From Agrococcus baldri (GTDB taxonomy: Bacteria; Actinomycetota; Actinomycetes; Actinomycetales; Microbacteriaceae): a stretch of DNA of 37,273 bases. The notes beneath the pieces were generated by a model. The model saw only the letters and a program-made list of their open reading frames with translations, was not told the DNA's origin and did not search any database. Of this stretch, positions 31,635-37,273 are shown piece by piece (position 1 is the stretch's first letter; each line of letters begins with the position of its first letter). Made by a program: the position numbers and the translations under genes. The stretch spans positions 1-37,273 of the forward strand of contig BJUU01000028.1 of the NCBI GenBank assembly GCA_007988785.1, in the 5' to 3' direction.

Positions 31635-32144
31635 TCAGTCCTGCTCCTCGACGACCTGCAGGGTCGTCGGATCGATCGTGATGCCGGAGGTCGGGTCGGT
31701 GTAGTAGCCCGTCTGGGGGTCGAAGAACCAGTCGAGCCTCGGGTCGATCGTGCGGCCCTCGAGGTCGGTCGCCAGCATCGTCTCCCGGTCGACGCGGAAG
31801 CCGGTCTGCGGGTCGATGAGGTCGTCGGATGCCGGGTCGACGAGGAACCCGGTCGCCTCGTCCTCCGGCATCTCGTCGGTCGGCTGGATCGGGTTCGAGG
31901 CGAGCGCCTCCTGGAAGGCGGTGATCGCAGCCTCGTTGCGGTTGCTCTCGAGCAGGTCGAGCACGAACGAGGTGCCGATGCAGCCGATGCACACGACGGC
32001 AGCCAGGACGATCGAGCCGGTCACCCGCCCGACGTTGGTCTGCACGGCGCGGCGCTCGCGCTGCCTGCCGAAGACGAATGCGGATGCGAGGCGCGTCCTG
32101 TGCGACTTGGTCGCCTCGAGCAGGTTGCGGTCGATGTCGGTCAC
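31635..32144 (-). CDS. One-TM protein with acidic DPxTG-like repeats, type VII operon
   Basis: A 169-residue protein. The short basic N-terminus (LLEATKSHRTRLASAFVFGRQRERR) recalls the cytoplasmic head of EccB, and one helix follows (~41-65). The outside part is acidic and holds repeated DP-turns: VDPASDDLID, DPQTGFRVD, DPQTGYYTD, DPTSGITID (residues ~102-158). These could be calcium-binding or extended turns; that is inference. The large R-domains of a true EccB (usually ~450+ residues in total) are absent, so it may replace or shorten EccB. GTG at 32144 overlaps the FHA gene stop (GTGA). Confidence 0.75.
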   Translation of the reverse strand: MTDIDRNLLEATKSHRTRLASAFVFGRQRERRAVQTNVGRVTGSIVLAAVVCIGCIGTSFVLDLLESNRNEAAITAFQEALASNPIQPTDEMPEDEATGFLVDPASDDLIDPQTGFRVDRETMLATDLEGRTIDPRLDWFFDPQTGYYTDPTSGITIDPTTLQVVEEQD

Positions 32145-32947
32145 GCGGCACCCCCTGGAGTCGCGGTCCTGCGCGCCCGCGTGCCGAGCACGAAGCGCCG
32201 GTCGCCGAGCTCGAGCGTCTGCCCGACGGTCAGGCGCGCTCGCGAACCGGCGGCCACCTCCGTGGCGCGGCCGTCAGCGCCGAGGATGCGCGTGCCGTTC
32301 GTGGACGACAGGTCGGTCACGTCCACGCCCGCATCGCCCGGCGCGGCGGCCGGCTCGAGCAGCGCATGCGACTTCGACATCGACCTCGAGACATCCGTGA
32401 ACCCGAGCAGCGCCCGCTCCTCGCCGTCGCCGAGATCCTGCGGCACGCGGCCGAGCACCGTCGCGCGCTGCACCGGCAGCCAGGTCTGGTCGTCGGCGAG
32501 CAGACCGAGGCCGTCGAGCTTCGCGGCGAACTGCTGCCAAGGGGCTGGGGCGCTCGCGAGCGCACCGGCTCCGCTCGGGGCGAGCGCCAGCGGGTCCCTG
32601 CCGGCGCGCAGGTCGTAGACGGCGGCGCGCCCGAGCGTCGGCAGGCCGTCGGCGCCGATGCGCCGCAGGCCGAGGGCAGCGGATGCCGGGGTCGCCCCCG
32701 TGCGGACGGTCGAGAGCGCGAGCACGCCGGCCGCCAGCAGCAGGCCGACGAGCGCGGGCACCGCGAGGCCCGCGCCGCGGAAGCCGCACAGCCAACCCGC
32801 GCCCGTGAGCACGGCGACGACCAGCAGCACCGTGGCGGCGTCGAGCGCGAGCGCGGCGGCCCGGCGCGAGGCTGACGCCGGCATCAGCTGCGCGGTCGCC
32901 TCGCCGCGTGCCGCAGCACGCGAGCCGGCGTCGACGGTGGTCGCCAT
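32141..32947 (-). CDS. RDD-FHA domain protein, first gene of the type VII arm
   Basis: A 268-residue protein. Residues ~28-80 form an RDD-like membrane region with two helices (SRRAAALALDAATVLLVVAVL, then GLAVPALVGLLLAAGVLAL). The C-terminal ~160-255 is a forkhead-associated domain that binds phosphothreonine: GR (166-167), SRSMSKSHA with S191 and H194, and SSTNGT with N217. FHA proteins are linked to several ESX systems and to Ser/Thr kinases. ATG at 32947 has an excellent GGGAGGAA site. It is the promoter-proximal gene of the minus arm. Its phospho-partner is unknown; no kinase gene is within the window. Confidence 0.87.
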   Translation of the reverse strand: MATTVDAGSRAAARGEATAQLMPASASRRAAALALDAATVLLVVAVLTGAGWLCGFRGAGLAVPALVGLLLAAGVLALSTVRTGATPASAALGLRRIGADGLPTLGRAAVYDLRAGRDPLALAPSGAGALASAPAPWQQFAAKLDGLGLLADDQTWLPVQRATVLGRVPQDLGDGEERALLGFTDVSRSMSKSHALLEPAAAPGDAGVDVTDLSSTNGTRILGADGRATEVAAGSRARLTVGQTLELGDRRFVLGTRARRTATPGGAA

Positions 32948-33000
32948 CGTTCCTCCCGGTCGCAGAGCTCAGCGCGCCCGCTCATGGGCGCGGCCCCCTT

Positions 33001-33006
33001 ACGCTA
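33001..33006 (-). promoter_or_regulatory. -10 box for the minus-strand type VII arm
   Basis: On the minus strand TAGCGT precedes the ATG at 32947 by about 53 nt. Unlike most starts here, this message would have a real leader with a strong GGGAGGAA ribosome-binding site. The -35 is unclear. Confidence 0.4.
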
Positions 33007-33009
33007 GCG

Positions 33010-33120
33010 GCCCCAACTGGAGAGATCCCACTCCTGGGGCGCTCGCGGCTGGGGGAGTTCTCCCCATCGCGCTCCCAGTCGCAACTTGCGAGACTGTCGT
33101 CGGCCGGTCACCGAACCGGC
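33010..33120. promoter_or_regulatory. Cluster of inverted repeats between the two type VII arms
   Basis: Four dyads in ~110 bp: GCCCCA...TGGGGC (33010-33040, with inner GGAG/CTCC), GGGGAG-TT-CTCCCC (33052-33065), TCGCAA-C-TTGCGA (33079-33091) and GCCGGT-CACCGA-ACCGGC (33103-33120). The region holds both divergent promoters and no gene, so these are good candidates for regulator sites or leader hairpins. The plus promoter itself could not be assigned. Confidence 0.45.
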
Positions 33121-33144
33121 GAGCCATCGAACCAGGAGGATCCC

Positions 33145-33501
33145 ATGGTAGGCACCTTCAACATGACGCAGAACGCGCTGCTCGATCTGGGCAAGCGTTC
33201 CGAGACCGAGTCTGAGGATCTGGGCACGCTCGTGCGCCAGCTCGTCGAGGCTGCAGAGCCGCTGCAGAACACCTTCAACGGGCCCGCGAAGGGCACGTTC
33301 AACAGCTTCAAGGGCAAGACCGACATGATCGCCTCGCAGCTGAACGGCGCATTGGGCGCCATCGTGGGCTCGATCTCCGGCCAGAACATGTCCTTCGTGC
33401 AGGGCGCCGAGGACGGCGCGGACACGCACAAGTCGACCGAGGGCGCGACCGACTTCAGCGACGAGACCTTCCTCCAGCGCATCGCCGGCCACAACGCCTG
33501 A
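33145..33501 (+). CDS. ESAT-6-like (WXG100-type) secreted protein with FxG turn
   Basis: A 118-residue protein of two predicted helices joined by a turn. The family's WxG is replaced by F44-N-G46, with the usual downstream small residue and aromatic kept (GPAKGTF). Such small proteins dimerise and leave through the ESX machine. The C-terminus lacks a clear YxxxD/E signal; FVQGAEDGAD is the closest. ATG at 33145 follows an AGGAGGA site; the reading frame runs upstream to 32908 but that part overlaps the intergenic repeats. First gene of the plus arm. Confidence 0.85.
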   Translation: MVGTFNMTQNALLDLGKRSETESEDLGTLVRQLVEAAEPLQNTFNGPAKGTFNSFKGKTDMIASQLNGALGAIVGSISGQNMSFVQGAEDGADTHKSTEGATDFSDETFLQRIAGHNA

Positions 33502-33533
33502 ACCGGCACGAACACACGAGCAAAGGACACGAC

Positions 33534-33860
33534 ATGATCGGCGAAGGCCAGTACGAGAACAAGCAGGACAAGAACGACTACTCCGTCGGTGCGTCGCAGT
33601 CGACGCAGGACAACTTCGAGCGGGTCGCCGGCCAGCTCGAGTCGGCGCTCGACCGTCGCGACAAGGACGTGAAGGCTGCGATGGCCGAGTACCAGGCCGA
33701 CGGCGTCAGCGACGAGTACGCGGCGATGGAGCAGCAGTGGAACACGGCGGGCGCCGCGGTTCGCACCGTCATCAAGAGCATCCGCTCGTCGCTCGCCGAG
33801 AACGACGACGTCGCGCTGGCCACCCTCAAGAAGGCCAAGTCCTTCGTTCCTGGCGCCTGA
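33534..33860 (+). CDS. ESAT-6-like type VII substrate, partner protein
   Basis: A 108-residue all-alpha protein, charged and rich in Gln, Asp and Lys at its head (YENKQDKNDYSVGASQSTQDNFERVAG). Its turn is near QQWNTAG (W69-x-x), a loose WxG. It resembles the group annotated as pore-forming ESAT-6 family proteins in actinobacteria, recalled from memory and not checked. It follows the first Esx-like gene by 32 nt and probably forms a heterodimer with it. A GGACACGAC stretch precedes the ATG with only a weak ribosome-binding site. Confidence 0.82.
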   Translation: MIGEGQYENKQDKNDYSVGASQSTQDNFERVAGQLESALDRRDKDVKAAMAEYQADGVSDEYAAMEQQWNTAGAAVRTVIKSIRSSLAENDDVALATLKKAKSFVPGA

Positions 33861-33862
33861 GC

Positions 33863-34885
33863 GTGCAGTACGTCCACCCCGTCGCCGACGAGTGGACCGA
33901 CCAGTACGCCCTCTACGCTCCGTCGTCGAGGCAGGTGCTGCGGTCGGCACCCGTCGGGGCGTTCCTCGACTACTGCCGTGAGGAGGGGCTCCGGCCCGTC
34001 CTCCTCACGGGTGAGCACGCATCCGTCAGCCCCCTCCTGTCGCTCGCGATGGGTCAGGCGGGCGGTCACTGGGCGATGCGTACCGCCGACGGCACCGTCT
34101 ACGACGCGGTCTCGGGCTACCGCATCACGGCGTTCGAAGACCTGTGGCTCGACGGCTCGACCGATCGTCCGCGGCACCCGGCGTTCGAGCAGACGTCTCG
34201 GACCGACACGATCGGCGTGCTCACCTTCGACGTCTACGTGCACCATTCGGCCGTCGCGGAGACGCGCATCGGTCCGGTCGTCGAGCACATGCTCGCCGGC
34301 CTCGGTGGCGCGACGCCGACCGCGTGGGGCCACGTCGAGCCCCTCGCGCGGCGCTGGAGCATCGACGATCTGACGATGGCGCTGCGACCCGAGATGCCGC
34401 AGTCGAGCGCGATCGGCGTCGCCGCGACCCGTGGCGGGTACAGCGAGCTCACGGTCGGCCGCACGCGGCGCGGGCTGCTGGAGCGCGTGCGCGGTGGCGT
34501 GCCGGTCGGCTCCTTCGATCCGGACGACGCCGAGACGCGCGCTCGCGCCTGGGGAACGCTCGAGTCGCTCAGCGAGCGGTTCCGCCCCACGGTCGCGTTC
34601 GCGAGCTACGCAGAGACCGAGCCCGGCGGGGCGCGACCGGCGGCGAAGAACCCTGAGCAGCCGCTCGGCGTCTACCTCGGACCCCGGGCCGTGCGCGACC
34701 TGGCGCTCGACTTCGACACGCTGCAGGCGCAGTACGACCTCGTGCGACTCGGCCGTGACCGCGTGCCCGGTGCACTGCTGCGGCTGTCGGGCAGCGACCC
34801 GCTCTGGCACCAGCTGGTCGCCTTCTCGTTCGACCTCGACAGGGAACGGCTCGTCGAGGCCGTCCGCCCTGAGATCGGAGGATGA
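33863..34885 (+). CDS. Type VII locus accessory protein, DUF6177-like
   Basis: A 340-residue soluble protein with no signal peptide or TM helix. Opening VQYVHPVADEWTDQYALYAPSSRQV, then LRPVLLTGEHASVSPLLSLAM and GGHWAMRTADGTVYDAVSGYRI resemble the family I recall as DUF6177, found beside actinobacterial WXG100 genes; the assignment is from memory. A role as substrate chaperone (the job of EspG in mycobacteria) is an attractive inference from size and position, without sequence proof. GTG at 33863 lies 2 nt after the previous stop; an upstream open frame in other genes is not used. Its stop precedes the next ATG by 1 nt. Confidence 0.72.
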   Translation: MQYVHPVADEWTDQYALYAPSSRQVLRSAPVGAFLDYCREEGLRPVLLTGEHASVSPLLSLAMGQAGGHWAMRTADGTVYDAVSGYRITAFEDLWLDGSTDRPRHPAFEQTSRTDTIGVLTFDVYVHHSAVAETRIGPVVEHMLAGLGGATPTAWGHVEPLARRWSIDDLTMALRPEMPQSSAIGVAATRGGYSELTVGRTRRGLLERVRGGVPVGSFDPDDAETRARAWGTLESLSERFRPTVAFASYAETEPGGARPAAKNPEQPLGVYLGPRAVRDLALDFDTLQAQYDLVRLGRDRVPGALLRLSGSDPLWHQLVAFSFDLDRERLVEAVRPEIGG

Positions 34886-34886
34886 C

Positions 34887-35222
34887 ATGCCCACGGAGCT
34901 CGTGATGACGAGTGCGACGCACCCGACCCGCGGTGCCGTCGTCGACGCGGTGCAGGACCTGCACCCGCAGGGCTACCTCGCCGACTACCGCGGCGGCGAG
35001 ATCGTGCAGGTGATCGACGCCGACGGCCGGGGGCTGCTGACGCTGTTCCCGCCGCGCCCGATCGAAGCGATCGAGGAGGCCTCGCGCACCGTGCGGGGCG
35101 AGGTTCGGTCGCTCGACATGTGGACCGACATGACCATTCCCTATGGCGACCCGACGCAGGGCCGCGCGCTCGCCGAGGCGATCGCCGTGCGTGCCGGCGG
35201 CCGCATCCACGAGCGGAACTGA
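34887..35222 (+). CDS. Small conserved-context protein of the type VII arm (111 aa)
   Basis: A 111-residue protein I do not recognise. It reads as alternating strands and helices: ELVMTSATHPTRGAVVDAVQDL, then GEIVQVIDADGRGLLTLFPPRPIE, with a conserved-looking WTDMTIPYGDPTQGRALAEAIA end. The layout suggests a small alpha/beta domain, perhaps a partner of the preceding 340-aa protein, because the two genes are 1 nt apart. GAGGATGAC upstream overlaps the preceding stop and may serve as ribosome-binding site. Not an Esx-type hairpin protein. Confidence 0.65.
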   Translation: MPTELVMTSATHPTRGAVVDAVQDLHPQGYLADYRGGEIVQVIDADGRGLLTLFPPRPIEAIEEASRTVRGEVRSLDMWTDMTIPYGDPTQGRALAEAIAVRAGGRIHERN

Positions 35223-35239
35223 GAGCAGGAGCGAGAGCG

Positions 35240-35605
35240 ATGTCGAAGTGGAAGATCGATCCTGCCGGCGTGCAGACCGTGCTGGACAACGTGAAGCCTG
35301 ACAAGGAGAGCCTGGAGAAGGCGCTGACCGAGGAGAAGTTCCAAGGCGTCTACGACGGCCTCGACTGGGGCTCGATCATCACCGACGCAGTGCCGACCGC
35401 AGTCTCGAACGTGCTGAACGACCAGGGCACGAACCTGAAGAACATCAGCAACCGCATCAACGCCGGGGTGATCGGCGTCGCGAACGCGACGATCGCCTAC
35501 AACAACGGCCAGGAGGAGATGGTGGGCAACTTCCAGACCAACATGGTCTCCTCCGCCGAGGACGGCGACTTCTCCTACTTCGAAGAGCACGGATACAAGG
35601 GCTAG
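35240..35605 (+). CDS. Small helical ESX-associated protein (DUF6507-like)
   Basis: A 121-residue protein of Esx-like size: MSKWKIDPAGVQTVLDNV, a LDWGSII turn (W43-G44), then helices ending AEDGDFSYFEEHG. The N-terminal WxIDPAGV is like the family I recall as DUF6507 beside WXG proteins (from memory). It may be the small partner of the large substrate that starts 2 nt after its stop, as small helical proteins often pair with LXG-type toxins. A GAGCAGGAGCGAGAG stretch provides the ribosome-binding site. Confidence 0.75.
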   Translation: MSKWKIDPAGVQTVLDNVKPDKESLEKALTEEKFQGVYDGLDWGSIITDAVPTAVSNVLNDQGTNLKNISNRINAGVIGVANATIAYNNGQEEMVGNFQTNMVSSAEDGDFSYFEEHGYKG

Positions 35606-35607
35606 AC

Positions 35608-37273
35608 ATGGGTGGCAACGACACGCAGGCGGTAGCGGAGCAGGGCACGAGCAGCGACGGGCTGATCAACCCCTATCTCTTCCCGTGCCGATCCTGGAAC
35701 CTCAACACCGAGAAGATCACCGGTGCTGCCGATTCGGCCAAGACCATGGGATCGACGGTGAAGTCCAAGATGGACGACATCGTGACGACGTGGGGCGGCC
35801 TGCCCGCGAGCTACGAGGGTCCTGAGCAGCAGCAGGTCTACGATCTGATGGATCCGGCCAAGACCTCGGCTGCCGACCTCGACACCGTGCTGACGAAGGT
35901 CCACGGATATCTCGACACCTACGCGAGCGCGCTCGACGGCATCAAGGGCGAGCTCGAGACGTGCGAGGACGAGGCGCTGGAGTTCCGCAACCGCGTCAAG
36001 GACGGCGTGATGGTCGACCGCTCCGAGTCGAACGACGCGAACTTCGGCGACCACTGGAACAACGCGTGGGAGTGGACAGGCCTCACGGACGAGGAACAGA
36101 TCCTCGTCCCGTGGAACGAGGACAGCGACACCGTCGACGAGAACAAGCGGCACCTGGAGAAGTACGCGGGCATCCTGGAGAAGATCTCGACGGCCGCGAC
36201 CCAGTGCGCCAACGACATCAACGGCCTGCTCGAGAACATGTGCGTCGCGACCGAGGAGGCAATCCCCGCCGAGGCATTCACCAATCCGCAGCAGCCGATG
36301 CCGTGGGGCTCGCCCGTCGAGGAGGACCGCAACTGCCCCGAGTCGGTCGGGCACGGCGTGTACTCGTTCGGCGCGGGCACGGTCGAGGGCCTCGCGTCGC
36401 TCATCGGGCGCGACCCCACCACGGGTGAGTGGAGCTGGGGCGCCGCGGGCAACGCGTGGGGCGGCACGGTCAACGTGCTCGGCTCGATCGTCGTCACGGC
36501 GGTCGTGCCCCCGGTGCTCAAGCCCTTCATCTACGCGAGCGACGACCCGGTATCGAACTGGATCACCGAGCGCGACGAGGTCACGACGACCGTCGTGACG
36601 GGCCTGATCGGATTCGACTACCAGGCGCACAAGGCCGGCGAGGACGGCTGGCACGCCTGGAAGGAGGACGGCGTCGCGGCGTTCACGGAGTCGCTGCTGA
36701 ACGTGGGCACCTTCTTCATCCCCGGCGCCGGCCAGGTCGGTGCGGGACTCAAGGCCGGCAGCGCCGGCTCGCGGCTCGCGCGCATCTCGGCGGTCGCGGC
36801 AGACTTCGCGATCCCTGGCGGCTCGTGGGCGGTCAAGGGCGGCGTGCGCGTGGTCGAGGCGCTCTCGACGACGATCCGCATCGGCGACGACGTGCCGCTC
36901 GGCCGTCCGAACCTGCTGCCCGGTGGCACGCAGAGCCTGCTCGACGCAGTCGACGACGTCCCCGCGGCGCCGCCGACGCGGGGCGTCACGAACGACGTGT
37001 TCCCGAACCAGGGCACGCCCGATGTCCAGCCGTCGCCGGCGACCAGCAGCACGTCGCCGACGAACGGCACGTCGCCCTCGGTGACGCCGGATGCTGGCGA
37101 CGCCAGCCCTTCATCGTCGGGCACGCAGCGCCCTGGCGGCTCGGAGACGCCCGCGCCAGCTGCGGATGCATCGCCGTCCTCCGGTGGCCAGCGCCCCGGC
37201 GGCTCGGAGTCGCCGGCGTCGGACGCCGCGCCGAGCTCCGGTGGCCAGCGCCCGGGCGGTTCGCAGTCGCCGG
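35608..37273 (+). CDS. Large type VII substrate, probable polymorphic toxin, C-terminus outside window
   Basis: At least 555 residues; the frame is open to the right edge. Residues ~30-130 are an Esx-like helical hairpin with a W62-G-G turn (TTWGGLPASYEGPEQQQVY). Residues ~170-220 are more helices. Residues ~245-420 are Gly/Ala-rich and hydrophobic (VLGSIVVTAVVPPVL, SLLNVGTFFIPGAGQVGAG), like the pre-toxin region of other LXG/WXG toxins. From ~450 on is a Pro/Ser/Thr/Gly stalk with repeats. The effector domain and any immunity gene should follow beyond 37273. Toxin activity is inferred from architecture alone. The start is 2 nt after the previous stop. Confidence 0.8.
   Translation, partial: MGGNDTQAVAEQGTSSDGLINPYLFPCRSWNLNTEKITGAADSAKTMGSTVKSKMDDIVTTWGGLPASYEGPEQQQVYDLMDPAKTSAADLDTVLTKVHGYLDTYASALDGIKGELETCEDEALEFRNRVKDGVMVDRSESNDANFGDHWNNAWEWTGLTDEEQILVPWNEDSDTVDENKRHLEKYAGILEKISTAATQCANDINGLLENMCVATEEAIPAEAFTNPQQPMPWGSPVEEDRNCPESVGHGVYSFGAGTVEGLASLIGRDPTTGEWSWGAAGNAWGGTVNVLGSIVVTAVVPPVLKPFIYASDDPVSNWITERDEVTTTVVTGLIGFDYQAHKAGEDGWHAWKEDGVAAFTESLLNVGTFFIPGAGQVGAGLKAGSAGSRLARISAVAADFAIPGGSWAVKGGVRVVEALSTTIRIGDDVPLGRPNLLPGGTQSLLDAVDDVPAAPPTRGVTNDVFPNQGTPDVQPSPATSSTSPTNGTSPSVTPDAGDASPSSSGTQRPGGSETPAPAADASPSSGGQRPGGSESPASDAAPSSGGQRPGGSQSP
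37105..37273 (+). repeat. Tandem repeats encoding a QRPGGSE-type stalk
   Basis: Units of 22 and 19 residues start at residues 500, 522 and 541, each with a core SSGGQRPGGSESP (first unit SSSGTQRPGGSETP). Synonymous codons differ between units, so the protein sequence rather than DNA copying seems to be conserved. The array continues past the window edge, so copy number is unknown. Confidence 0.85.

Noticed and set aside
29676-32618. A 980-residue open frame on the plus strand opposite the type VII operon
   Set aside because: Low-complexity Ala/Ser/Thr-rich translation, opposite overlapping operon genes with recognised domains.
32908-33144. N-terminal extension of the first Esx-like protein
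   Set aside because: It would overlap the dyad-rich promoter region and the opposite gene; the ATG at 33145 has a strong ribosome-binding site and starts the normal-sized protein.
37105-37273. CRISPR-like array at the right edge
   Set aside because: The repeats are in frame, vary at synonymous positions and encode a Pro/Gly/Ser stalk; spacers and identical repeats of CRISPR size are absent.
1-37273. tRNA, rRNA, insertion sequences or integrase-type mobile genes
   Set aside because: None could be recognised on either strand by reading; no transposase or integrase motif was seen.

Overview
The window is about 37 kb of very GC-rich actinobacterial DNA. Frequent GCATCC/GGATGC usage, short GTGA/ATGA gene overlaps, many apparently leaderless promoters (TAnnnT 6-8 nt before the start codon) and the gene families all suggest a member of Microbacteriaceae. 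The family is an inference from style and content; the genus cannot be fixed. No rRNA, tRNA, insertion sequence or CRISPR array was seen.

Positions 1-3700 hold a small catabolic or uptake island: a truncated MDR-type oxidoreductase, a LysR regulator, and a divergent MHS-family transporter plus nitrilase operon. Positions 3750-8510 carry two divergent ABC systems around a shared control region: a small HTH protein with a fused ABC exporter on the minus strand, and an ABC-2 ATPase with two permeases on the plus strand. Positions 8540-10762 hold a PfkB-family kinase coupled to surE, then a small membrane protein. A second MHS transporter follows at 10859-12220.

Positions 12380-15970 are a complete riboflavin operon on the minus strand (ribD-ribE-ribBA-ribH) behind an FMN riboswitch. 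Next on the minus strand come xthA-trpS-GNAT acetyltransferase and a YihY/BrkB membrane protein, with a plus-strand PTS enzyme I gene. A minus-strand pair of membrane-linked GTPases lies at 21392-24975.

From 25007 to the right edge lies a type VII (ESX-like) secretion locus in two divergent arms. The minus arm encodes an RDD-FHA protein, a one-TM protein with DPxTG-like repeats, EccD, a degenerate MinD-like ATPase, three-domain EccC and a second degenerate MinD-like ATPase, nearly all with 4-bp overlaps. The plus arm encodes an ESAT-6-sized FxG protein, a second ESAT-6-like protein, a 340-aa and a 111-aa accessory protein, another small alpha-helical protein, and a large substrate with a WxG head and a Pro/Ser/Gly repeat stalk that runs off the window. 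EccB, EccE and a mycosin protease are not present inside the window. This locus is the best candidate for an under-described system here.

Two kinds of extragenic structure recur: REP-like elements with GGTCTCGTGACG and CTCCTCGACCT ends (three copies, two overlapping the stop codons of converging genes), and long perfect palindromes between operons.
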